DNA from: Micavibrio sp. UBA6212
GTDB lineage: Bacteria; Pseudomonadota; Alphaproteobacteria; Micavibrionales; Micavibrionaceae
Assembly (NCBI GenBank): GCA_002421905.1
Contig: DISK01000010.1
Location: 130,116-194,115, forward strand
Direction of reading: 5' to 3'
Length of the DNA stretch: 64,000 bases
The first letter of the stretch is position 1; the number at the start of each line of letters is the position of its first letter. The notes below the pieces were generated by a model that was not told the origin of the DNA, searched no databases, and saw nothing but the letters and a program-made list of their open reading frames with translations. Below, piece after piece: positions 17,511 through 25,492 of this stretch. The position numbers were made by a program, and so were the translations under genes.

Positions 17511-18626
17511 TTATTCCTCATAATATTCATCGCTAAAATCTGGCCTAATAAAGCCAAAATCTACACTGTCAGGTGTATTTATAAGCTCTACATTTGTAAT
17601 CTCGATTTCAGGAGAGCCATCAGTCGGCTCCCATTCTAGGGTCACCAACGCAGAGCACAAAAAATCTGTATCAGCTACACAAGTATTACTTCCTATACCT
17701 ACATAATCTTTATCAATAGAGTCTCGTATAGAAAATGAGAAGTCCGCTTCAGCAGTAGCCTCTACAAACATAGGAAGGTCAATGACAATCTTATTAGATC
17801 CAATTTGAACAACATTAAAATCACAACTACCATCATCATCAATCAAATTAAAAGATTTCAACTCAAGCCGAACTTCCTCTTCTTCATAGTACATATCCGA
17901 GTCTGCCTCTGCATATAAACCATATAAATCAGCAACTCCCTCTGCAACTCCAGCATTCAATAACTCTTTTTGGCTGTCTGGAATATTAGATAGAAAACTT
18001 TCTGCCATACTTTGAGCTTCTTTTAATTGTAATTGCAGCTCCGAAAGTGCCTTAGAGAAATCAGAATTAACATCTATCCACTTTGATGAGGCCGCAAAAT
18101 CGATCCATCCCTTGTCTTTTGAGACGGCTAAAATCTTTATATTATTTTCCTTTGCATACTTTTCTAAAGTCAGCAAAGCAATTGCATCAGGAAATTCTTT
18201 CCTTTTTTCATTATTGTTTTCAAAAGGCGGTTTATAATTAAAATATCGTTTTATTAATTCGGATATATCAGCCCCATCAGCTTTAATTGCCTGAAATCCA
18301 GTATTCTTCCTGAATGTGTTAATACGCTCTAATGCAAGTTTTTTAGGTGTTGGCTCGCCTTCCGTCAGCTTCAAAAGTTTATCTGCCGTTTTTTCTGCCA
18401 GAAGTTTTTTATTTTTTGCTCGATTGATAGCCTTATCAAGATTGCTACGAATTTCCGTATTTTCTTTTTCAAGATGTCTAAAAACTTCCCTTACAACTAT
18501 CTCTGATAAGACAAATTTAACGGACCCTCGCTTAAATTGCTCAAGTTGCTTCAAAAGACCATGCTCAAGAGCATAACCATTATTTGTAAAAATATTTGTA
18601 TCAAGAGTTATCGCGTCATACTTCAT
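17511..18626 (-). CDS. DUF4935 PIN-like nuclease, inserted between duplicated hsdM starts
   Basis: 371 residues. The N-terminal PIN fold has the acidic residue D9 (ITLDTNIF), a Glu in SEIVVREVF, the Asp of FPDAIALLTL and the Asp of VSKDKGWIDFA, as in DUF4935 PIN-like proteins. The C-terminal half (about 210-371) is very acidic, with beta-rich segments of unknown role. The start ATG overlaps the stop of a 23-residue hsdM remnant (ATGA), whose AGGAG serves as its ribosome binding site. It was therefore probably inserted as cargo into the restriction operon without breaking hsdM. An RNase effector role, as in PrrC- or RloC-style guards of type I systems, is inference. Confidence 0.82.
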   Translation of the reverse strand: MKYDAITLDTNIFTNNGYALEHGLLKQLEQFKRGSVKFVLSEIVVREVFRHLEKENTEIRSNLDKAINRAKNKKLLAEKTADKLLKLTEGEPTPKKLALERINTFRKNTGFQAIKADGADISELIKRYFNYKPPFENNNEKRKEFPDAIALLTLEKYAKENNIKILAVSKDKGWIDFAASSKWIDVNSDFSKALSELQLQLKEAQSMAESFLSNIPDSQKELLNAGVAEGVADLYGLYAEADSDMYYEEEEVRLELKSFNLIDDDGSCDFNVVQIGSNKIVIDLPMFVEATAEADFSFSIRDSIDKDYVGIGSNTCVADTDFLCSALVTLEWEPTDGSPEIEITNVELINTPDSVDFGFIRPDFSDEYYEE

Positions 18627-18694
18627 ACTATACTCCTGTCACGCAAGGTCGTGCAAAAACTCCGGAGTTTAGAAACGATTGTTGATGTGTTCAT
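18623..18694 (-). pseudogene. truncated duplicate of hsdM 5' end (23 codons)
   Basis: Starts MNTSTIVSKLRSFCTTLRD, the same as HsdM except for two residues, then ends at a TGA overlapping the PIN start codon. Its ATG overlaps the stop of the 54-aa gene (ATGA), which marks the ancestral junction between the 54-aa gene and hsdM. Confidence 0.88.
18639..18694. repeat. hsdM 5'-end repeat, remnant copy
   Basis: Second copy of the 56-nt repeat (93% identical to 17449-17504), flanking the DUF4935 gene on its upstream side. Confidence 0.9.
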
Positions 18695-18855
18695 TTCTTA
18701 TCAGAACCACCTTTGTCACTTGATGAGCCCGTTCCATCACCAGATTTTGCTGGTTTCATAGATGTAATCCCAGCAAGGCTATTCTCCTTTATTTCCACGC
18801 GCTGTGGCTGAGTTTTATTTTCATCCTTGGAACCGTTATTGTTGCTGTTCGACAT
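18691..18855 (-). CDS. small hydrophilic protein (54 aa)
   Basis: 54 residues from the ATG at 18855, preceded by AGGAGG; a longer in-frame ORF to 18888 lacks such a site. The product is rich in Ser, Asn, Gly and Lys, has no hydrophobic stretch and is probably disordered. It overlaps the end of the 3-TM gene by 20 bases in another frame, and its stop overlaps the hsdM-remnant ATG. No family is recognised. It is likely a partner of the 3-TM protein. Confidence 0.6.
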   Translation of the reverse strand: MSNSNNNGSKDENKTQPQRVEIKENSLAGITSMKPAKSGDGTGSSSDKGGSDKK

Positions 18856-19297
18856 GAGGAACCTCCTTCTCAATTTTAATATGAACAAAGTTTGAAAGCG
18901 AAATTGTAAGAATAAGCGTTAATATAATTCCTAAAACGAAAGAGACATCAGAAAATCTTGACGCACAATTCAACAATTTCTCGTAATGAGCAGCTTTTTC
19001 ATTATCTTCTTTCGTAACACACTCCAGATAAGGCGCATTTTTTGCCAAAATAATAAGATTGCCAATAATACAAAGAAGGAAAGTGACGGCGGATATTACC
19101 CACAAATAGAAATCGATATTATCAAACAGCTTGTCATGAAAAACTACAAGCAGCCCAATTGCCAAAGATGATAACGTTACAAGATGTCGTCCCTTTTCCA
19201 TTCGGGTGTTAATCCACGCCTCCATACAGGCAGCATAAAAAGCCACTTCCTTCTGATTATGAACATCATCTGGGGTTGAATTATTTTGACTTGTCAT
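18836..19297 (-). CDS. small membrane protein with about three TM helices
   Basis: 153 residues with hydrophobic segments near 42-55, 66-88 and 118-138. The N-terminal soluble segment (YAACMEAWINTRMEKGRHLV) resembles the amphipathic entry of small SLATT- or Pycsar-type membrane effectors, but I cannot assign a family. Its ATG overlaps the hsdS stop (ATGA), so it is co-translated with the specificity subunit. Membrane effectors coupled to sensing modules usually depolarise the cell; here that is only a hypothesis. Together with the 54-aa gene it sat between hsdS and hsdM before the PIN insertion. Confidence 0.7.
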   Translation of the reverse strand: MTSQNNSTPDDVHNQKEVAFYAACMEAWINTRMEKGRHLVTLSSLAIGLLVVFHDKLFDNIDFYLWVISAVTFLLCIIGNLIILAKNAPYLECVTKEDNEKAAHYEKLLNCASRFSDVSFVLGIILTLILTISLSNFVHIKIEKEVPHVEQQQ

Positions 19298-20652
19298 TTC
19301 CGGACTCTTTTCTTTACGTTCATTTGATTATTTTTTTCGGCGCGAATGCGTTCGAGGAGGACGCTTGCAGGTTCATCATTCGGGTCTTGCGCAACCAATT
19401 CACCTGAGAATGCCTTTTTCAATATGGATTGACGCAGCGCTTCCGATTTCTTGAGCTGTTCGTCAATTTCAAATTCCGTTTTGTCAACGGAAGGTAATAT
19501 CCTCTCAAGACGGGTGATAATTTCATTTTGCTCTGGAAGAGAGGGGAGCAAAAATTGGAAACCAGAAACGTGATATTGGTTGATCTTGTATATTCCTGCG
19601 GTGGTTCTCGCAGATGCTTCAATTTGGGACCGCAATATGCGTGAATTCCAAATCAATGCAAAGAATGCAGAATTAACAATCCCAGCATTAAGCTTAAGTC
19701 GGATCATCGTATCTGGAAACGCCACTTGAGAGTTTACGTTAACTGCAAGCCTCCCGATTCCCACCAAATGCTTACTTCCGTTCCCCCGTGCCAAGAAAAA
19801 ATCATTCTCTGTCACAAAATAAGGTTCAGCATCATGATGTTCCCAATCCCCTTCCTTAAACTCACTCAGGTCAAGTGTGTTTGCGTGCAAAGCAGTAAGC
19901 CTCAAAACAGGGAAACCTCCCGCCCGATCCTTTACTGATCTACCATTCGTTAAGGGGGCAGAGAGTAAATCTGATACAGCAACAGCCCTCCATTCTTCCT
20001 TTACGTTCTGTTCCTCACGCCAGTCGGCGGTGAGTTTGCCTTCGAAGGCGTGTTTGAGGACAGCTTGTCGATAGACCTTTAATTGTTCTCTGGCAGTTTT
20101 GAGGTTTTCGATGCCCTTATCCAACTCTGAAAACAATTCCTCAATCTTCGCCACAATCCTCTTTTGTTCGTTTGTGGGTGGGATCGGGATGTTACTTTTC
20201 TCAATATATGATGTAGGCACACGCTTCTGCCCAACTGCACCAGTCATATTATGCTCGGCATCATAGCGATAGGCCTTGGATGAAACAAAATAGTACAGGT
20301 AATGAGGTACTATACCTTCATATGCACGCAACACATGAAATTCTGTTGAGCCGAAACCAATATCATTACGTAGCTCTGGAGCCACAGCCACTTTTCCATT
20401 TTCCATGCATGGCGTTATTTTAGCAAAAAGCACATCATGCTGTAAAAACGGAGTGTATCCTTTCTTTACTTCTCCAAACCTCTTAATTTGGCTAACGTCA
20501 ATCTTTCCTGTTTCTGCTTCAACCGCAGGCATCGGAACAAAAGAAACGTCAAGATCATCCACATAAGTAGATTTATCAATAGTGGGATTTATTCTAGCAA
20601 CCTCGATTAGAGTGACATCAACCCAATTATCCGGCAGAACCTTACTCGTCAT
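19294..20652 (-). CDS. hsdS: type I restriction-modification specificity subunit
   Basis: 452 residues with the two-fold HsdS plan: target-recognition domain 1 (about 1-150); a conserved spacer helix (NEQKRIVAKIEELFSELDKG, then LKVYRQAVLKHAFEGKL); target-recognition domain 2 (about 220-380); and a second helix (LPEQNEIITRLERILPSVDK, then ALRQSILKKAFSGEL). Each domain reads one half of a bipartite target. It overlaps the TIGR04141 gene stop by 11 bases and the next gene start by 4. There is no second hsdS and there are no inverted repeats, so phase-variable switching is not indicated. Confidence 0.95.
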   Translation of the reverse strand: MTSKVLPDNWVDVTLIEVARINPTIDKSTYVDDLDVSFVPMPAVEAETGKIDVSQIKRFGEVKKGYTPFLQHDVLFAKITPCMENGKVAVAPELRNDIGFGSTEFHVLRAYEGIVPHYLYYFVSSKAYRYDAEHNMTGAVGQKRVPTSYIEKSNIPIPPTNEQKRIVAKIEELFSELDKGIENLKTAREQLKVYRQAVLKHAFEGKLTADWREEQNVKEEWRAVAVSDLLSAPLTNGRSVKDRAGGFPVLRLTALHANTLDLSEFKEGDWEHHDAEPYFVTENDFFLARGNGSKHLVGIGRLAVNVNSQVAFPDTMIRLKLNAGIVNSAFFALIWNSRILRSQIEASARTTAGIYKINQYHVSGFQFLLPSLPEQNEIITRLERILPSVDKTEFEIDEQLKKSEALRQSILKKAFSGELVAQDPNDEPASVLLERIRAEKNNQMNVKKRVRK

Positions 20653-22300
20653 CTTCCCTCGCTACCAGTTCCAAAGGGGCTTGATTGGGAATGAAGGCAA
20701 TAGAAGCTGTATACCCTTTCATACTTTGTATGCGCGTAAAAACGCTATTCAGATTGACTTTACTAAAAAGTGGAATATCCGTCTTGTCTGGCTTGGCAAT
20801 AATCCCAAATACAACGTTATAACCCTCTATCTCACCGAATTCATAATTTGAATTACTCACTTCTAGGATTTTGCTTTCCACTTTTTCTTTGAAATTATGG
20901 TCATTCCGCAAAAGCTGAGCAGACACATAACCTTGTGAGAAAAGGTGGCTCAGAACGCTAGAGCCGGAATACTTTTTGATATGGATGATATTTTTGTTGT
21001 CTCTGTCAAAAATGTCGCAAAATTCAATTTTACTATGCTTTCCACCATGCTGAATATTCTTTGCATCCAGACAAACAGCGTTGGCAATCAACGCTGACAT
21101 ATTACTGTTATAACCATTCTCATTTTCGTCTGTGCCCACATAGTCTTTGAACCTAATCTGTGCTGTATGATTGGTTAGAATGCTCTCATATCGGGCATTG
21201 GTATCGGCCACGAAATCACCTTTCAGCTTGTACCATTCAGAATTAATAAGGATATACGAGTCATTATCCAGCTCTATTTCTGCATAAAGACAATCGTACG
21301 CTGACCATTGATAGGCGTTCTTTGTTCCCGTAGAATGAAGGGCATTAACCTTAATGGACTTTAGCTTTTCGACACTTAAATCCTCTGTATAGACTTGCCT
21401 TAAAGCCTCAAAAGTTACATCTCCGAAAAGTTTATCCCTACTGTTGCCAAAATAAAATCCCGTTATATTCTGCCACTCTACAAGCTCTGGCACGGCAAGC
21501 CATATTTTTGGACTTTGGGTATTATCCAGCAGCTTTTCATCCAGCTTAGCTGTTAATTGCGATTGTATTCGAGTGTTCTTCTTTACCAACTCAATTTTGT
21601 CGATCCAGCCAAAGCCTTTATCTTCATATCGCTTTGTTCTCGAAGCCCGATACGAAATCTTCAAAAGACGGTCTATATCGTCAATATCAAATTTGGCACT
21701 AACACTCAGATTGGATTTTCCGGATAGGGTTGTCCCAAAAATCTTTTGTAGATTTTTCTCCGCTTTTACGTCCTTGTCTAAGGTTCCAGTTACACCTAGT
21801 AGAATATCCAGCTCAAAATCTAGACCAAAGTCAATCTGACTTCCTTTCTTAGAGAGCTGTTCAGCAGTAAATTTTGGTGTTCCTGATATGTCGTGTTTAT
21901 CAATCTTTCTAAGGCTGTTTTCTTCAACGACATTAAGGACAGTAAGCAAGCCAAAACGAGGTTCATAAGAGTCCTTTTTCAGCATATGGTAGCCTGTACC
22001 AAAGCAGATCGCAAAAGTAATCGTTTTTTGGGCTAATGTAAGCGTCCGAATTAAAACTGCCTGCGAAGATGCGGCATTAAAAACGTGGTATTCTTTCCCA
22101 TCTCTAGTTTCTGTAATTTCAGTCTTAAAGAAGTCTCTCACCCACGCAGCAGGGGCAGTCACTCTCTTATTGAAAAAAAGATCATACCCTTCTCTGATCG
22201 TAATCTTATCTAATGTGTTCGGATCATCCTTAAAAATATCGACTAATCCAAGAGCATCTTTTATTAGATAAAAATTTATTTTATTGACTTTATCACTCAT
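20642..22300 (-). CDS. TIGR04141/DUF6119 family protein
   Basis: 552 residues, soluble. I recognise the sporadically distributed TIGR04141 (DUF6119) family from the central region. An N-terminal domain with FAICFGTGYHML is followed by DFGLDFELDILL, and a C-terminal segment has HIKKYSGSSVLSHLFSQG, then SAQLL and VVFGII. In known genomes this family recurs in defence islands and next to type I systems; its biochemical role is unknown to me. The start overlaps the hsdR stop (ATGA) and the end overlaps the hsdS start, so it is built into the restriction operon and probably made in proportion with HsdR and HsdS. Confidence 0.82.
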   Translation of the reverse strand: MSDKVNKINFYLIKDALGLVDIFKDDPNTLDKITIREGYDLFFNKRVTAPAAWVRDFFKTEITETRDGKEYHVFNAASSQAVLIRTLTLAQKTITFAICFGTGYHMLKKDSYEPRFGLLTVLNVVEENSLRKIDKHDISGTPKFTAEQLSKKGSQIDFGLDFELDILLGVTGTLDKDVKAEKNLQKIFGTTLSGKSNLSVSAKFDIDDIDRLLKISYRASRTKRYEDKGFGWIDKIELVKKNTRIQSQLTAKLDEKLLDNTQSPKIWLAVPELVEWQNITGFYFGNSRDKLFGDVTFEALRQVYTEDLSVEKLKSIKVNALHSTGTKNAYQWSAYDCLYAEIELDNDSYILINSEWYKLKGDFVADTNARYESILTNHTAQIRFKDYVGTDENENGYNSNMSALIANAVCLDAKNIQHGGKHSKIEFCDIFDRDNKNIIHIKKYSGSSVLSHLFSQGYVSAQLLRNDHNFKEKVESKILEVSNSNYEFGEIEGYNVVFGIIAKPDKTDIPLFSKVNLNSVFTRIQSMKGYTASIAFIPNQAPLELVAREDDE

Positions 22301-25068
22301 GCCGCCAATGCCTCATTAAGTTCATCGAGGATGGTGTCCATTTTATCCCCGAAGAGTTGATACATTTTACCAAGGCCGCCTTGGGCATCGAATGGCGCGG
22401 TTTCAAGGTCATCTTTTTCCACATGGAATGAACTGATGATATGGTCACGGATCATGTGGAGCCATGCCATTTGGGATTCATTGAATTTATCCCCGCTGCC
22501 GCTGTGGCGTTTCATAATCCAATTCTGGAAGTTGCGGCGCACTTGAGCTTCGTAATCATTGATTGTTTTATCAATCCCGCACGCACGGCGGATAAGGGCC
22601 ACCAATGCCGTCAGATCATTGGACGGATTATTCCCCTTCACATCATCAAGAAGTGCATAAGCCCGCCAGACACGAAGCGGCGCAAGTTTCGGTTTATCTC
22701 CCCGCAATTTATCCATCACCTGTTTAATCATATCAAAGGTAATTTCACGGCGGCGTGCGGGCTGAGAATAGAAAATATGGAGAGCCTCAATCTCGTCCCT
22801 GTTTTCCTCTAAATACGTCTGAAAATCCTGTGTTAGCGCGAGGGCATTTTCTTTAGCATCTCCGTCCCATTCCGCACGGATAACATTATCCAGATTTTCA
22901 TGGTCGATAATTTGTTCCTTATCACGGCGGATGGTGTCAATCAGCTCAATCAATTCGCCGTTGAACATTCGGGAGGCCTGTTTTACCAATTCATCTTGAG
23001 CGGATTTCAAATCTTGCTCGCTTGGCTCAATAGATTCAGGGAGCTTTGCAAGTTCACGCGCCTTGACCTCCACCCTATCCGGATCAATCGCAGAAATCAG
23101 ACCACTGACAATATCAGAGAGATGTATTCCCCCCGATTTTTCCTGAATGCGTTTATGATCTTTCTCATCAAGCTGTTTATTAAGACGCGCCAGACGCCCC
23201 GCCAAGGAACTGACCGTATCTTCATCCCTTGCACCCATCATCACGCCCATTGCCAAATCTTTAAGCGGTACACTTGGCTTGGTAATCAATGGCTGACTTG
23301 CAGTTTTGAGAGATTTTGTGACCCCGATAGCATCCACAATCACATAGTGGGTTTTGGCACTGGTCGCCGATGGTGTCACCTTTTTCAGGTCATCCATATC
23401 GAGTGTCCGTGTCCCACGCCCCTTCATCTGTTCAAAATAATTGCGGCTTTTGACATCCCTCATAAAGAGCAAACATTCGAGCGGCTTAACATCCGTTCCT
23501 GTTGCAATCATATCCACCGTCACGGCAATACGGGGATTATAGCTGTTGCGGAACGCGCTCAGCTCCCCTTTGGGGTCTTTGGCTTGGTGGGTAATTTTGC
23601 GGCAGAAATCATTCCCTTCACCAAATTCCTGACGGACGGTCTGGATAATATCATCGGCATGACTGTCTGTTTTGGCAAAAATAAGTGTTTTTGGGACTTC
23701 TTTACGGTTCGGGAATATATCTGGCAGCTTTTCTTTGAAAGTCCGAATGACTGTTCTGATTTGGTCAGGGTTTACAATATCGCGGTCAAGTTGGCTCGCG
23801 CTATAGGCTTCATCTTCGTCCAGTCTCTCCCAGCGTTTCTTGCGGGTCATACGCTCACGCAGTTCAACTTGTGTTTCTGCCTTGATAATGCCGCCCTTTG
23901 ATGTGCGCTCTGTCTCAATCACATAAATTTCATTGCCCACATTCACGCCATCTGCAACAGCTTTTTCGTGAGTATATTCGCTCACGACATTCTTATGAAA
24001 GAAACCGTATGTACGGTTATCCGGTGTTGCTGTCAGACCAATCAGACTTGCATCAAAATAATCAAGAACCTGTCGCCACAGATTATAAATCGAGCGGTGA
24101 CATTCATCGATAAAGATAAAATCAAAAAATTCTGGCGATATTTTGGGGTTATAGCCGACAGGCAAAGGCTCTCTCGGCTTTGTGTATTGTTCGGCGGGAT
24201 TGGTTTCCTCAAGGAATTCATCCAACTCCTCGTCTTTCAGAAGTGAGTAAAGACGCTGGATGGTCGTGATAATGACCTGATTGCCAGCGACAGGGCGCGG
24301 GCTTCTGGAGGACAAAAGCTGGACGTTATAAAGCTCAGTAAATTTACGGTTATCATCATTTGAGAAATAAGTCTGAAACTCACCATCGGCCTGAGTTCCA
24401 AGGTTTTTGGTATCAACCAGAAACAAAATGCGCTTGGCATCCGCATATTTAATCAGGCGATAGATAGACGTTATCGCCGTAAAGGTCTTCCCTGCCCCTG
24501 TTGCCATTTGAACCAAGGCACGGGGCTTATCTTCTTTGAATGACTGCTCAAGATTGGTAATCGCCTTAATCTGGCAGTCCCGCAGCCCTTCCGGATTGAG
24601 AGGCGGCAGGTCTTGGAGACGAGCGCGAAGAGATTGGGTTTGACCTTTCCACTCCCCGAGCGTTTCGGGACGATGGAATGAGAATACTTCTCTGGAACGG
24701 GGCTTTGGGTCACGCCCGTCGGTAAACCTTGTAATTGCCCCCGTGCTTTCGTACACGAACGGCAAAGGCTCATTGTTATTCACCCATTTGAGTTTAGCCG
24801 TGGCATATCCGCCTGACTGTTCCTCAACAGTCGTAATTTTATAGCCCCAATCTTCAGGCTTCGCCTCAATAACACCGACAGCCTTTTGATTAACAAATAA
24901 GGCATAATCAACTGGCCCCACGTCAGTTTGATATTCGCGGAGGGCTATACCCATTCCAGCACTGAAATCGAATTTTTTGGCATGCTGAACAACCCAGCCT
25001 GACTCTCTGAGCAGGTCGTCAATTTTATCACGAGCTTTTTGCTCTGGATTCTGGTTCAACTCCGGCAT
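22297..25068 (-). CDS. hsdR: type I restriction endonuclease motor/nuclease subunit
   Basis: 923 residues from the ATG at 25068; a TTG at 25077 with AAGAAG nearby is the alternative. N-terminal PD-(D/E)xK nuclease (VGPVDYALF, then VGVIEAK); superfamily 2 helicase with Walker A MATGAGKT, DECH box, LTATPDN and motif VI MKGRGTRT; C-terminal EcoEI-type helical domain (about 640-920) that docks on the methylase. It translocates and cuts unmodified DNA. First gene of the defence operon. Length and motifs appear complete and functional. Confidence 0.95.
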   Translation of the reverse strand: MPELNQNPEQKARDKIDDLLRESGWVVQHAKKFDFSAGMGIALREYQTDVGPVDYALFVNQKAVGVIEAKPEDWGYKITTVEEQSGGYATAKLKWVNNNEPLPFVYESTGAITRFTDGRDPKPRSREVFSFHRPETLGEWKGQTQSLRARLQDLPPLNPEGLRDCQIKAITNLEQSFKEDKPRALVQMATGAGKTFTAITSIYRLIKYADAKRILFLVDTKNLGTQADGEFQTYFSNDDNRKFTELYNVQLLSSRSPRPVAGNQVIITTIQRLYSLLKDEELDEFLEETNPAEQYTKPREPLPVGYNPKISPEFFDFIFIDECHRSIYNLWRQVLDYFDASLIGLTATPDNRTYGFFHKNVVSEYTHEKAVADGVNVGNEIYVIETERTSKGGIIKAETQVELRERMTRKKRWERLDEDEAYSASQLDRDIVNPDQIRTVIRTFKEKLPDIFPNRKEVPKTLIFAKTDSHADDIIQTVRQEFGEGNDFCRKITHQAKDPKGELSAFRNSYNPRIAVTVDMIATGTDVKPLECLLFMRDVKSRNYFEQMKGRGTRTLDMDDLKKVTPSATSAKTHYVIVDAIGVTKSLKTASQPLITKPSVPLKDLAMGVMMGARDEDTVSSLAGRLARLNKQLDEKDHKRIQEKSGGIHLSDIVSGLISAIDPDRVEVKARELAKLPESIEPSEQDLKSAQDELVKQASRMFNGELIELIDTIRRDKEQIIDHENLDNVIRAEWDGDAKENALALTQDFQTYLEENRDEIEALHIFYSQPARRREITFDMIKQVMDKLRGDKPKLAPLRVWRAYALLDDVKGNNPSNDLTALVALIRRACGIDKTINDYEAQVRRNFQNWIMKRHSGSGDKFNESQMAWLHMIRDHIISSFHVEKDDLETAPFDAQGGLGKMYQLFGDKMDTILDELNEALAA

Positions 25069-25108
25069 AAACAGCAAATATTCTTCTTAAAATCGGATTT
25101 GTTAAGAA

Positions 25109-25135
25109 ATTATAGGAAATTGACATTCTGGGCAA
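25109..25135 (-). promoter_or_regulatory. candidate promoter of the defence operon
   Basis: On the minus strand TTGCCC and TATAAT are separated by 15 bases, about 40 bases before the hsdR ATG. The -10 is consensus; the -35 and spacing are poor, which may suit a tightly controlled restriction operon. Confidence 0.4.
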
Positions 25136-25363
25136 CTAACGATTGCACCTATCTTCTTGTTTATTCATATTTATTTCTGAGTTTTCCTCATAATTCGATA
25201 AAAACCTGCCAATTTTGTGAGTACAACAGCATTCAAGGGTCTGTGCCAAGGGATTGGCAAATTGGTCCCCTTTTCTTTTTGTTCCTTTCTGGTATGTAGG
25301 TGGAGCGGCGCCTGAAGTTGGCAAAAGCCGTATCCCCTGTGATAAACTGATAGAAAGAGCTTA

Positions 25364-25391
25364 AGAGCGCACTTACGCAAACTCTGTTTGC
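25364..25391 (-). other. oriT: oriT of MobQ/RSF1010 type
   Basis: On the minus strand a perfect hairpin GCAAAC-AGA-GTTTGC is followed directly by GTAAGTGCGCTCT. RSF1010-family origins have the same order: an inverted repeat followed by GTAAGTGCGCCCT, with nicking inside the TAAGTGCGC element. One base differs from that core. It lies 100 bp upstream of a relaxase of the matching family, so cognate use is very likely. Confidence 0.85.
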
Positions 25392-25492
25392 AGTGCTTTT
25401 TAAGGCTCATAAGAAGCGCTGATCGTCCTTAAATTGGGCCGAATCAGCGCCATAAATCGGGTACTGGATCACAAAAACAGGGTGTGTGATCG

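Larger units (their letters stand above)
25069..25492. other. 424-bp divergent region: hsdR promoter, hairpin and oriT
   Basis: Separates hsdR (leftward) from the relaxase (rightward). It contains a TATAAT -10 for hsdR (25109-25114, minus), a perfect hairpin TGCCAA-GGGA-TTGGCA (25244-25259) and the MobQ-type oriT (25364-25391). No ORF in it is convincing. Confidence 0.75.

Noticed and set aside
19294..20652. Phase-variable hsdS inversion system
   Set aside because: Only one hsdS, no inverted repeats or partial hsdS copies, and no site-specific invertase beside it.
22900..23901. 333-codon plus-strand frame inside hsdR
   Set aside because: It is antisense to the conserved helicase domain of HsdR, whose motifs are unambiguous; length alone is not evidence.
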